From NCBI GenBank assembly GCA_947629745.1, contig CANREZ010000010.1, positions 1 through 33,599 of the forward strand: DNA of 33,599 nt, written 5' to 3'. Shown here one piece after another: positions 1 to 8,096 of this stretch. This stretch comes from an uncultured Clostridia bacterium (lineage in GTDB: Bacteria > Bacillota > Clostridia > Christensenellales > UBA1242). The notes beneath the pieces were generated by a model that worked only from the letters and a program-made list of their open reading frames with translations, was not told the DNA's origin and did no database searches. The translations under genes were made by a program, and so were the position numbers. Within the stretch, counting starts at the first letter, position 1; each line of letters starts with the position of its first letter.

Positions 1-868
1 AAAAGTTTCGGCAAAATTTGACCATATCAAAATTGTTGAGGGCAGGCACCCTGTAGTTGAGGCCCTGCTAAAAGACGAAATATTCGTGCCAAATGACACG
101 CTGCTAGATAGCGACGATAATCGCACCATGATCATAACTGGCCCTAATATGGCTGGAAAGAGCACCTATATGAGGCAAGTGGCAGTAATCACACTTCTTG
201 CCCATATCGGCAGTTTCGTCCCTGCTAAGTCTGCAGAAATTTGCTTGGTTGACAAGATATTCACAAGGGTCGGCGCATCCGATGATCTTGCGTTCGGCCA
301 GAGTACATTTATGGTCGAGATGTCTGAGGTCAGCAATATTATAAAAGGCGCTACAAATCATAGCCTGATACTACTAGACGAAGTGGGCCGTGGTACCAGC
401 ACATTTGATGGTCTAAGCATCGCTTGGAGTGTCATGGAATATCTATCATCACACTTGCACGCAAAGACACTTTTTGCCACACATTATCATGAGTTAACCG
501 ACCTTGAGGGCAAACTAGACGGTGTGAAAAATTATAGAGTGAGTGTGAAGGAATATAACAATTCAGTCATATTCCTAAGGAAGATTGTCCGAGGTGGGAC
601 AAACAAGAGTTTTGGAATAGAAGTGGCTGGACTTGCAGGACTGCCAAAGGAACTACTTGACCGCGCAAGGCAGATATTGCATGAACTGGAAAATCGCAGT
701 CTGTCAGGCAATATGGGTGTAGTGGATAGCACACAAGTCGAGGCAAACAAGGTGAATAAATCGGCACTTGAGATATACAATTATCTACGCGATGTCGATC
801 TAAATACGCTGACGCCACTTAGTGCGTTTGATATCCTAGTGGATCTAAAAGGGAGGACGAAGAAATAA
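1..868 (+). CDS. mutS: DNA mismatch repair ATPase MutS, C-terminal part
   Basis: MutS binds base mismatches and, in an ATP-driven step, recruits MutL. The window opens inside the gene; reading frame 2 is open from the first base, so the ATG at 86 is internal and not a start. The visible part is the ATPase domain: Walker [10 protein letters not shown], the STFMVEMSE switch region, Walker [17 protein letters not shown] and the ATHYHEL motif, followed by a short C-terminal dimerisation region. Roughly the last 288 residues are present, about one third of a normal MutS. The stop codon TAA shares its last A with the ATG of mutL, so translation is probably coupled. Identification is secure from the motifs and the mutL neighbour. 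Confidence 0.97.
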   Translation, partial: KVSAKFDHIKIVEGRHPVVEALLKDEIFVPNDTLLDSDDNRTMIITGPNMAGKSTYMRQVAVITLLAHIGSFVPAKSAEICLVDKIFTRVGASDDLAFGQSTFMVEMSEVSNIIKGATNHSLILLDEVGRGTSTFDGLSIAWSVMEYLSSHLHAKTLFATHYHELTDLEGKLDGVKNYRVSVKEYNNSVIFLRKIVRGGTNKSFGIEVAGLAGLPKELLDRARQILHELENRSLSGNMGVVDSTQVEANKVNKSALEIYNYLRDVDLNTLTPLSAFDILVDLKGRTKK

Positions 869-2814
869 TGTCAAAAATTAATATATTAGACCCATCAATT
901 TTTAATAAAATTGCAGCCGGAGAAGTGGTCGAGCGTCCAAGCAGTGTGATAAAGGAAACTGTGGAGAATAGCATTGACGCTGGGGCAAAGCATATAACGA
1001 TCGAGATAACCAGTGGCGGGATCAAACGAATTCGTGTGGTGGACGATGGTTGTGGCATAGAATATGACGACCTTCGTGCAGCCTTCATGCCTCATGCTAC
1101 TAGCAAGATTGCTACAGTGGAGGACTTATCAAAAATTGGCACACTGGGTTTCCGCGGAGAGGCACTTAGTTCCATTGCAAGTGTAGCTAAGGTGACCTTA
1201 GTCTCCAAGCCAAAAGATAGCCCAGTAGGAGGGCAGATTACTATCGAAGGCGGCCAGATACTTGATGTGTCCGAAGTAGGATGTCCGGACGGTACTTATA
1301 TCACAATTGACGATATATTCTACTGCGTGCCAGCAAGACTAAAGTTCCTAAAGAAGCCAAAACTGGAGGAATCTGACTGCACAAATATTGTGACAAGGCT
1401 AATACTAGCACATCCAGAGATTGCATTTAAATACGTAGTAGATGGCAAGATTATCTACAATACCACTGGTGGTAGCCTAAAGGATAGTATCTACACCATT
1501 TATGGCAAGGAAATGGTCGACAACTTAGTCGAGGTCAATTACAAGAATGAGGAGCTATCAATACATATCACAGGCTACATAGTGCGACCTACTTTTACTA
1601 GGGCAAATAGGACATATCAGAGCCTATTTATCAATCATAGATATGTGATAAATCAGGTGATATCTACTGCAGTATCCAAGGCATATGAGCCGTTCCTGAT
1701 GAAGAGTGGATTCCCAGTATTTATCCTAAATCTAGAATTCCCACTGGACAAGGTGGATGTCAATGTCCATCCAAATAAGTTGGATGTGAAATTCGAAGAT
1801 AGCAACAAAATCTATGCGCTAATCAATGGCGTGATATCCGAGACTTTATACAATATCAATCACACTAAGACCATATCGACGTATGAAAAAGTAAAGGAAG
1901 TGCTTCATCCAAATCCTGTTGATACTACCAAGCTTCAAACTCTAAATCCTAGTGAGGGTAGCAATTATCACCCAAGTAGGGATCTATCTAGTGACAAAGA
2001 ACCCGAGCCTAAAATAAAGGATGTCACTCTATCAGATGACAACAAAAAGGACTATGACAAGTCACTAAAAGACGCTGTGTCGCATTTTACCAATAACAAG
2101 ACATCGATATTTGAGCTAAGGAATGATGAGGCAAAAATTGACATTGCAAATAAGATCCTTGATAGCAACTATGCAAAGACGAATTCGTCCCAAAATGTAG
2201 GGCAAAATTCATTATCCCAAGGTACTATGCGAGAGCTTGCTATGGAGTACAAAATAATTGGCACGCTATTTGATACCTACATTCTCCTAGAACAAGGAGA
2301 AGACATGTTAGTTATCGACCAACATGCAGGTCACGAACGCATACTTTATGACAAGTTTAAAGCCGAATTTGAGGCATCGACTATCCTATCATATGATTTA
2401 CTCGTACCATATATCCTAAACGTAAATTCTAGTGAATTTGCATATCTTATGGATATGTCTGATAATCTATCCCGTCTTGGCTTCCGTGTGGAGGAATTTG
2501 GCTATAATTGCGTGAAAATTTCCGCTGTGCCAAATTTACTTAAGGATATAGATTATGTGGCGTTCTTCAAGACAATTCTCGCTGATATTGAGAATGGTTC
2601 GATAAAAAAAGTAGATATGATGAATGATTATCTTGCTCGCTCTGCGTGCCGTGCAGCTGTCAAGGCTCATGATAAACTAAGTGATATGGAGATAAATTCT
2701 CTACTTAGTTCATTAAGCAAATCAAATCAAGTATTGCTGTGTCCACATGGCAGACCGGTTGTGATCAAAGTGTCAAAGAAGGAAATTGAAAAATGGTTCA
2801 AACGAATAGTATAG
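868..2814 (+). CDS. mutL: DNA mismatch repair protein MutL (endonuclease type)
   Basis: MutL couples mismatch recognition by MutS to strand removal. The N-terminal GHKL ATPase shows the N box (KETVENSIDAGA), the DDGCGI and TLGFRGEAL motifs. A poorly conserved linker covers roughly residues 335-450. The C-terminal domain carries the metal-binding nuclease motif DQHA at residue 484, the ACR element (SACRAAVKAHD) and CPHGRP, so this is the nicking type of MutL found in organisms without MutH. The last position of the DQHA-x2-E-x4-E motif is Asp instead of Glu. The start is supported by GGGAGG at 851-856. It overlaps mutS by one base and the start of miaA by 22 bases, which points to one operon. 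Confidence 0.97.
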   Translation: MSKINILDPSIFNKIAAGEVVERPSSVIKETVENSIDAGAKHITIEITSGGIKRIRVVDDGCGIEYDDLRAAFMPHATSKIATVEDLSKIGTLGFRGEALSSIASVAKVTLVSKPKDSPVGGQITIEGGQILDVSEVGCPDGTYITIDDIFYCVPARLKFLKKPKLEESDCTNIVTRLILAHPEIAFKYVVDGKIIYNTTGGSLKDSIYTIYGKEMVDNLVEVNYKNEELSIHITGYIVRPTFTRANRTYQSLFINHRYVINQVISTAVSKAYEPFLMKSGFPVFILNLEFPLDKVDVNVHPNKLDVKFEDSNKIYALINGVISETLYNINHTKTISTYEKVKEVLHPNPVDTTKLQTLNPSEGSNYHPSRDLSSDKEPEPKIKDVTLSDDNKKDYDKSLKDAVSHFTNNKTSIFELRNDEAKIDIANKILDSNYAKTNSSQNVGQNSLSQGTMRELAMEYKIIGTLFDTYILLEQGEDMLVIDQHAGHERILYDKFKAEFEASTILSYDLLVPYILNVNSSEFAYLMDMSDNLSRLGFRVEEFGYNCVKISAVPNLLKDIDYVAFFKTILADIENGSIKKVDMMNDYLARSACRAAVKAHDKLSDMEINSLLSSLSKSNQVLLCPHGRPVVIKVSKKEIEKWFKRIV

Positions 2815-3737
2815 TGCCATATGACTCCATAGTAATTGCTGGAGCGACAGCTACTGGCAAGACAAAATTATCCCTATATATCGCAAGTTTCCTAAATTGT
2901 GAGATAGTGTGCTGTGATAGTATGCAGATATATCGAGGTCTCGATATTGGCACTGCTAAGCCTACTCCTAGTGAGCAGGCGATAGTACCACATCACATGA
3001 TAGATGTGGCAGACCCAAACGAAGTATTTACAGTAGCCGATTATGTGACAAAGGCTCGAGCAGTCATAGAGGATATTTGGCGACGGGGGAAGATACCAGT
3101 GATCGTGGGCGGCACGGGTTTTTATATCGACGCGATTATCAATGGACAGATCATCAGCACCACGCTAAATCGGGATATTAGGGAAAATCTAAATCACGAT
3201 TGTGACACTTTTGGTCTAGAGAGTTTGTACAATCGACTAAAGACGATTGACCCAGTCAGTGCGGAAAAAATTGGTCCTAATGACCGCAAGCGCATCATCC
3301 GTGCACTTGAAATATATTATGTGACAGGCAAGCCTAGGTCGGAGCAGTCGATGCAACATCCAGGTGAAGATACGTTCCTTCATCCAATCACATTCAATGT
3401 AATCTGCGATAGGGATCAGTTATATTCTAATATCGACAAGCGCGTTGATCAGATGATATCTGATGGTCTAGTGGATGAGATCAAGACACTGCTAAGTAGT
3501 GGAGTTCCATCCGATTGTGATGGATTTTATGGGATAGGTTATAGACAACTGATACCATATATTATGGGGCAAAAACCACTAGATGAGTGCATAGAGGATA
3601 TCAAGATATCCACCCATCATTACGCAAAACGCCAGATTACATGGTTTAGACATCACTTGCATCATGCGATAAATATAGACCTAACCGGTGGCCTAGATGA
3701 CCATATTCGAAAATTAGTGCGCGATATATTAAAGTAG
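2793..3737 (+). CDS. miaA: tRNA dimethylallyltransferase MiaA
   Basis: MiaA transfers a dimethylallyl group to N6 of A37 in tRNAs that read codons starting with U. The P-loop GATATGKT lies at about residues 17-24, followed by the DSMQIYRGLDIGTAKP substrate motif, the VGGTGFYIDAI motif, the NDRKRIIRALE motif and the ITWFRHH tRNA-binding segment. At 314 residues it has the normal family length. Its ATG lies inside the mutL 3' end, with AAGAAGG about 10 bases upstream. The mutS-mutL-miaA order is common in Bacillota, although hfq, which often follows, is absent. A hairpin terminator follows at 3926-3948. Confidence 0.97.
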   Translation: MVQTNSIVPYDSIVIAGATATGKTKLSLYIASFLNCEIVCCDSMQIYRGLDIGTAKPTPSEQAIVPHHMIDVADPNEVFTVADYVTKARAVIEDIWRRGKIPVIVGGTGFYIDAIINGQIISTTLNRDIRENLNHDCDTFGLESLYNRLKTIDPVSAEKIGPNDRKRIIRALEIYYVTGKPRSEQSMQHPGEDTFLHPITFNVICDRDQLYSNIDKRVDQMISDGLVDEIKTLLSSGVPSDCDGFYGIGYRQLIPYIMGQKPLDECIEDIKISTHHYAKRQITWFRHHLHHAINIDLTGGLDDHIRKLVRDILK

Positions 3738-3925
3738 TGTTTACTTGTATAATATTATTGTCATAAAGGATATTATCTATATAAGATAATAACTATATAT
3801 AATTATATAAAATAATCTATAATATCTATATAAATGCTATTAATGATTAAACTGATATTAAATAATAATATTAAATTACACTCAAAACTAATTAATAAAA
3901 ATAATTAAATTAATATTAAATAGAA
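3738..3925. other. Very AT-rich intergenic stretch
   Basis: About 190 bases, almost entirely A and T, with no open frame of note. It contains an inverted repeat TATTATCT / AGATAATA with a five-base loop (3771-3791), but nothing that I can tie to a function. It separates the mutL-miaA operon from the convergent lexA. Confidence 0.6.
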
Positions 3926-3953
3926 AAGTCCACCTTATTGGTGGACTTCTTTA
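3926..3953. terminator. Bidirectional terminator between miaA and lexA
   Basis: A perfect 9-bp stem AAGTCCACC / GGTGGACTT with loop TTATT. It is followed by a T-rich stretch on the + strand, and by TTTTC on the - strand. It therefore fits the ends of both convergent units. Confidence 0.85.
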
Positions 3954-3985
3954 ATTTTTACACAAAATAGGGTAGATCTAAATTT

Positions 3986-4594
3986 TTAGAACTTTCTCAC
4001 AAGTCCTATTACTTTGCCAAGGATTGTGCAGTTATCTACAATTATAGGTGAATAAGCGTCATTTTCAGGCTGCAGGCGGAATTTGCCATTCTCTCTAAAG
4101 AATCTCTTGACTGTAGCCTCGCCGTCAAGAAGGACTGCGGCAATTTCTCCGTCTTCACACGTTGGAGTCTGCTCAATAACTAATTTGTCACCACTGTATA
4201 TGCCCGCTCCTATCATGCTATCGCCCTTTGCTGTTAGGATAAACAAGTTATCTCCATGGAACATATTTGGGGTGAATTTGAAGTAATCTTCAATATTCTC
4301 GACCGCAAGAATTGGCTCGCCGCATGTGACTGTGCCAAGCACTGGCACTCTGAGGAATCCGGCACTGTCTTCCTCAATAGTATTATCATTATTCAATATC
4401 TCAAGGGCACGATTTTTGTACGGACTCTTCCTAATCTGGCCACTTTTCTCTAGTTTATTTAGGTAATATGCAATAGTGCTCGTGCTATTGACCTTGATCG
4501 CATGGCACATTTCACGAACTGTTGGAGGGTAGCCATTTGTATTTTGGAATTCTTTGATGAATTCTAATAATTGATTTTCTTTGTTATAACGCAT
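3986..4594 (-). CDS. lexA: SOS repressor LexA
   Basis: LexA represses the SOS regulon and cuts itself when RecA is activated. The 202-residue protein has the N-terminal winged helix (PPTVREMCHAIKVNSTSTI, about residues 23-42) and a C-terminal S24 peptidase domain. The catalytic serine is S126 (GDSM) and the lysine K163 (ATVKRF). The self-cleavage site, normally Ala-Gly, is Cys91-Gly92 here (GTVTCGEPI). Cys-Gly is known from UmuD and some phage repressors, so it should still be cleavable. The ATG start at 4594 is the only sensible one; a strong promoter and an SOS box lie just upstream. A terminator shared with miaA lies downstream. Confidence 0.96.
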   Translation of the reverse strand: MRYNKENQLLEFIKEFQNTNGYPPTVREMCHAIKVNSTSTIAYYLNKLEKSGQIRKSPYKNRALEILNNDNTIEEDSAGFLRVPVLGTVTCGEPILAVENIEDYFKFTPNMFHGDNLFILTAKGDSMIGAGIYSGDKLVIEQTPTCEDGEIAAVLLDGEATVKRFFRENGKFRLQPENDAYSPIIVDNCTILGKVIGLVRKF

Positions 4595-4617
4595 AAAATT
4601 TTTCCTTTTGTTGACCT

Positions 4618-4646
4618 ATTCTAACATAAAAATAGAACAAAGTCAA
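4618..4646 (-). promoter_or_regulatory. lexA promoter (sigma-A type)
   Basis: On the - strand a -35 box TTGACT (4646-4641), a 17-base spacer and a -10 box TAGAAT (4623-4618). It lies just upstream of the lexA start and directly after the recombinase gene, so lexA has its own promoter. Confidence 0.8.
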
Positions 4647-4658
4647 ACATTTGTTCTA
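4633..4658. promoter_or_regulatory. LexA operator (SOS box) overlapping the lexA -35 box
   Basis: The - strand reads AGAACAAATGTTTG at 4657-4644. It matches the Bacillus SOS box consensus CGAACRNRYGTTYC at 12 of 14 positions. It touches the -35 box, as expected for autoregulation. The same segment also forms a longer inverted repeat, TAGAACAAA / TTTGTTCTA with an 8-base spacer (4633-4658). Confidence 0.7.
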
Positions 4659-4680
4659 CTTTTATTCGAATATTTTACAG

Positions 4681-5805
4681 TTATAGGGTAGAATCCGCTT
4701 CTTTCTCTTCATCCGGACGTAGGCGAATAACCGTTGCAGCTCGTTTCCTGATATCGTCACTCATTGCAGCATAGTGCTTCCTTGTAGTATTGACGTCCTT
4801 GTGGCCAAGCACATCAGCTACGACGTAAATATCGTTAGTTTGCTTGTAGAGGTTAGTGCCAAAAGTACTACGCAATTTGTGTGGGGTGATATGCTTTAGA
4901 GGGGTGACAATGCTTGCGTATTTCTTGATCAATTTCTCAACTGCACGCACCGACATACGCTTATTTTGCATACTTAGGAAGAATGCGTCTTCGCTGCCGG
5001 GCTCGGCCTTTATCTCCATCCTTTGTGGCAAGTATTGTAGCAAGGCTTCCTTTACGTCGTCATTGAAGTAGAGGATCACTTTGTTGCCACCTTTCCTCGT
5101 GATGGAGAATGCGTTGTTATCAAAGTCTATATCCTTGATATTTAGCCCCACGCACTCCGAGATACGAATGCCTGTGCCAAGGAATAGTGACACCATAGCA
5201 TAGTCGCGAGCTTTCGTGTGATTGTGAAAATTTCGCTGCTGCTGAGAGAGTCCCTCACCAGTCTCAGATAGGTCCAACATATCTCGCACTTCGTCCTCTT
5301 CGAGCCTAATTATAGGCTTTTCGTGAATCTTTGGAGTATCGATCTTTGAGGCTACATTGCTATCCAATTTTTCGTGTTTGAATAGATACTTAAATAGTGC
5401 ACGGATGGCCGACAATTTCCTAGCCTTGGCGCGTTCGCCATTTCGCATCACAGTGCCATCCTCTTGCTGATAAACTGAGCAGTATGATAGGAACATCTCT
5501 ATATGCGTGCTGGTTACTTTCTTTAGATCCTCAGTCTTGATACTCTTAATATCTCGTCCATAAAATTCCTCGGTATCGGTGGTGAGGAAATCAAAGAAAA
5601 GCTTGAGATCTCTAGCGTATCCCAGCCTGGTTAGCGGGGTAGTATTTTGCTCGATTCCAAGCAAAAATTCTGAGCAACAAAAGGGCAATTCCATCTTTAA
5701 ATTGCGAATTTTTAGGATATTTTTCTCATCGCGCTTGCTAAAATAATCTTGATTTTGTTTTTCCATACTATCATTATAATTATTTTGCGAATAGTTGTAA
5801 AACAA
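4681..5805 (-). CDS. Tyrosine recombinase, XerS/XerD-like
   Basis: A site-specific tyrosine recombinase. All six catalytic positions are visible: R214 (TGIRISE), K238 (TRKGGN), H309 and R312 (HKLR), H335 (LGHKD) and Y345 (KHY). A SAM-like N-terminal core-binding domain covers about residues 40-150. The length and the insert after the first domain resemble XerS, the single-protein chromosome-dimer resolvase of streptococci, more than XerC or XerD; a phage-type integrase is less likely next to lexA. The start is uncertain: the full frame begins with TTG at 5805, ATGs follow at 5766 and 5694, and none has a clear ribosome binding site. The first codons contain a 14-bp sequence that recurs in a palindrome at 7201-7234. 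Confidence 0.85.
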   Translation of the reverse strand: MFYNYSQNNYNDSMEKQNQDYFSKRDEKNILKIRNLKMELPFCCSEFLLGIEQNTTPLTRLGYARDLKLFFDFLTTDTEEFYGRDIKSIKTEDLKKVTSTHIEMFLSYCSVYQQEDGTVMRNGERAKARKLSAIRALFKYLFKHEKLDSNVASKIDTPKIHEKPIIRLEEDEVRDMLDLSETGEGLSQQQRNFHNHTKARDYAMVSLFLGTGIRISECVGLNIKDIDFDNNAFSITRKGGNKVILYFNDDVKEALLQYLPQRMEIKAEPGSEDAFFLSMQNKRMSVRAVEKLIKKYASIVTPLKHITPHKLRSTFGTNLYKQTNDIYVVADVLGHKDVNTTRKHYAAMSDDIRKRAATVIRLRPDEEKEADSTL

Positions 5806-5857
5806 ATTGATGATAATTATTTAATAATTTTAGTTAATAATGAATAGGAGAAAAACT

Positions 5858-5885
5858 TTGAAAAGTGGTAGTACTATGCTAAAAT
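5858..5885 (+). promoter_or_regulatory. Promoter of the 303-aa unknown gene
   Basis: TTGAAA (5858-5863), a 16-base spacer and TAAAAT (5880-5885), with an extended TG motif before the -10 box. The predicted transcript would start only about 15 bases before the TTG start codon. Confidence 0.6.
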
Positions 5886-5906
5886 ATATTAAAAGTGGAG
5901 GGTATT

Positions 5907-6818
5907 TTGGATAAACTTGTAGATAGACTTCAGACAAACCTAGAATATGATGAGTTTGACCTAATTAGGAATAACTTCATTGAGGTTGTGCGTGGCATGA
6001 TTGCTGATATCATAGCGGACAAGCCTATGTTTGATATTAGTGACTTTGACCTATATTACTGCGATGATTATAGCACTCACACCAATTGTAACAAAGTGGG
6101 CGACAACATCCTATACATTGAGATTAGCCAACCTAGGAATATAAAGGCTGACCAGCCACGTTCGTCGCGCCTATTTAGACAAAAGAAAGTGAGGATGCCA
6201 AAGTTGCACTACGAACTATTTGACTTTAGGCGAGACTTATTCGATAAGTGTGTAGCATCATTCGATAGCAACACCAAGATGTGGATGACAAAGTTTGGCA
6301 TCACGCTTGCCCACGCTGAAGATATCCACGGCAATGGCACATATCAGTCTTTCAAGTTCCAATTAATCCCATGCCTGTCTTATTCAGATATGGATAACGA
6401 CAATCTAGGAGTTATTTACTCAAACGAATATGGCAATAATGTGCAGATAGAATATCCGAAGCTAGCCCTAAAGAATTTTGAGAAGAAAAACCGCGCCACA
6501 AAAGGTTGGTACACCAAAAGTTGTTGTATACTAAAAAATCTACTTCTAAGCGACCCAAAATATGACGTTGTGACGAGCAAAGTGGTAGAAAATATCATGT
6601 ACAACGTGCCAAACGAGGTGTTACTAGATGATAAAAGCGGGCAGTTATTCAAACTACTAAATTATATCAGGAATTGCTCGATCGACAATTGCAAGTCAAT
6701 GGATGAGCAAGCATATATCTTCAAAGACGACAATAGATCAATATCCTATATATATGCCAAGAAGATTCTAAAAGCCATGGAAGACCAGTTAAAGAAAATA
6801 ATTGCAACTACTAAATGA
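5907..6818 (+). CDS. Unrecognised protein, possibly a degenerate nucleotidyltransferase
   Basis: A 303-residue soluble protein that I do not recognise with certainty. The TTG at 5907 is preferred over the GTG at 5895 because GGAGGG (5897-5902) sits five bases before it. Two segments recall the OAS/CD-NTase nucleotidyltransferase fold. Residues 52-72 (start DDYSTHTN, end LYIEI) could correspond to the GS...D-x-D strand-turn. The PKLALKNFEKKNRATKGWY stretch (184-202) followed by LKN resembles the P-h-x-x-N...T...Y...K-N region after the catalytic core. The third catalytic Asp would be Gln here (FQLIP, about 151-155), and the GS pair is missing, so it would be inactive. The gene stands alone, followed by its own terminator. 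Fold assignment is a guess; that it is a real gene is well supported by promoter, RBS and codon use. Confidence 0.75.
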   Translation: MDKLVDRLQTNLEYDEFDLIRNNFIEVVRGMIADIIADKPMFDISDFDLYYCDDYSTHTNCNKVGDNILYIEISQPRNIKADQPRSSRLFRQKKVRMPKLHYELFDFRRDLFDKCVASFDSNTKMWMTKFGITLAHAEDIHGNGTYQSFKFQLIPCLSYSDMDNDNLGVIYSNEYGNNVQIEYPKLALKNFEKKNRATKGWYTKSCCILKNLLLSDPKYDVVTSKVVENIMYNVPNEVLLDDKSGQLFKLLNYIRNCSIDNCKSMDEQAYIFKDDNRSISYIYAKKILKAMEDQLKKIIATTK

Positions 6819-6847
6819 TATTTCTCAATAAAATAAATTTAAGAAAT

Positions 6848-6876
6848 AGGTTCACCAAATCGGTGGACTTATTTTT
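6848..6876 (+). terminator. Terminator after the 303-aa gene
   Basis: A 9-bp stem AGGTTCACC / GGTGGACTT with two G-U pairs and loop AAATC, then ATTTTTC. The stem resembles the terminator at 3926. Confidence 0.75.
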
Positions 6877-7013
6877 CGTATGGGATGGATCAAGAATATA
6901 TCATTGTGATTGGATAGAGACGGACGATTAAGACTTGATAACTATAAGAACATTCATCACCAATCAAAATCATTGATAATGAAAGAGATAGGTATAAATA
7001 AATAATAACAATC

Positions 7014-7132
7014 AATGCTATGCAAATGTCAAAACTGATTATCAAAGTATGCTATGCAAAGTGTAAAAATTAGATAACTGTATAGGACCTATGCAAAATG
7101 CAAATTTGATTGCAAAGTGCGAGGCTGATAAA
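7014..7132. repeat. Degenerate short direct repeats
   Basis: Four imperfect units with the core (C)TATGCAAA or TGCAAAGTG, each followed after 8-14 bases by GATTATC, GATAAC, GATT or GATAAA: at about 7014, 7048, 7088 and 7110. They lie in the gene-free stretch 6819-7307. No open frame covers them. Function unknown; they could be protein-binding iterons or decayed sequence. Confidence 0.4.
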
Positions 7133-7200
7133 TTTTAATAAAAATTGATAAATAAGTTATCAAAAGTTGAAATATCGAATTTTAGGCGTTTTTTAGCCCC

Positions 7201-7234
7201 AACTATTCGCAAAAGCTGTCTTTTGCGAATAGTT
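7201..7234. repeat. 34-bp perfect palindrome (15-bp arms, CTGT centre)
   Basis: AACTATTCGCAAAAG, CTGT, CTTTTGCGAATAGTT. There is no T run on either side, so it is not a typical terminator. Fourteen bases of an arm (TTTTGCGAATAGTT) recur at 5783-5796, inside the first codons of the tyrosine recombinase gene. The dimensions match a loxP- or dif-like site, but it could also be an operator. Confidence 0.6.
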
Positions 7235-7307
7235 CTATATATAAATTTGTACACCCTACACTGTAGGTTTGTGTAAGGTGTTGCACTTCTTCCTATTCAA
7301 TTTTTGC

Positions 7308-7976
7308 TTAAAACATATTAAGTAAGTACCCCTGCCCTCTCACCGATTTGATACTCTTCTTATAATTTGGCATAAGCACAGCTATTAGTGAGTAAAACTT
7401 CTTGCTGTGGTTGAACTCTATTATATGGCACAGTTCATGTATGATGATATAGTCTATATCAGTAGGGGACAGCATGGACAGTCTAGTGTTAAATCTAAGG
7501 TCTCCATCCTTGGTACAACTCCCCCATTTAGTCCTAGCATTCGTGAGTTTCACTGAATTGTACTCTATCTGCATGATATTTGCGAAATACTCTACCCTGC
7601 TATCTATTATTATATGCGTCTGGCTCTTGATATACTCTGCTAGATATTTTGCCCTATCTTTGGGGCTATTTTGATAGGGAATCACTATATCTTTCTCCCC
7701 TAGCATCACTTCTTTTATCCCCTGAATTGGGATTACTCTATATTTCTTGCCAAGTAATTGGATCTCGTCATATGAGAGCAACTTCTGATTATCATTATTG
7801 ATATTCCTAATGCTATTTTGCTTCTTTGATATCCAACTACTCTTCTCTTTGATGAATGCATTTATATCGTCTATGCTCATCCTTCGTGGTGCGTGGACTA
7901 TTAGTCTACCCTCTTTGTCTATCACAAGGCTTAGACTGCGTCTTGAGCTGCGGATGATTTTGTCTGGCACTATCAT
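7308..7976 (-). CDS. YgjP/SprT-like zinc metallopeptidase (DUF45)
   Basis: A 222-residue member of the YgjP family of predicted metal-dependent hydrolases (M48-like). It has the zinc motif HELCH followed by a third ligand in FNHSKKF, and the family signature RTKWGSC with the LRFNTRL strand before it. No signal peptide or membrane segment is visible, so it is cytoplasmic. The substrate is unknown; in some genomes such genes sit beside type I restriction systems, but that context is absent here. The ATG at 7976 is preceded by GAGG about nine bases upstream. Confidence 0.9.
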   Translation of the reverse strand: MIVPDKIIRSSRRSLSLVIDKEGRLIVHAPRRMSIDDINAFIKEKSSWISKKQNSIRNINNDNQKLLSYDEIQLLGKKYRVIPIQGIKEVMLGEKDIVIPYQNSPKDRAKYLAEYIKSQTHIIIDSRVEYFANIMQIEYNSVKLTNARTKWGSCTKDGDLRFNTRLSMLSPTDIDYIIIHELCHIIEFNHSKKFYSLIAVLMPNYKKSIKSVRGQGYLLNMF

Positions 7977-8096
7977 TATCTTAACCTCTAAGATATTGTA
8001 TCACACGACCCGCTTATACTACAAATATTATAAGCTTACGACACTTTGGATAGCATATATTTTCTGTCCTAATTTGTCGATCAATTTTGCCTCATG

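Noticed and set aside
4681-5805. A phage integrase marking a prophage next to lexA
   Set aside because: No phage genes, no attachment repeats, and native codon use. The sequence is more like a chromosomal XerS-type enzyme.
5859-5915. An 18-codon leader peptide (TTG start after AGGAG) before the 303-aa gene
   Set aside because: The same bases make a better promoter (TTGAAA-16-TAAAAT), which would place transcription start after that codon.
7014-7132. A CRISPR array
   Set aside because: The repeats are short, imperfect and unevenly spaced, there are no unique spacers of constant length, and no cas genes are near.
7201-7234. The 34-bp palindrome as a transcription terminator
   Set aside because: There is no T run on either strand, and the nearest gene end (ygjP-like, 7308) is about 75 bases away.
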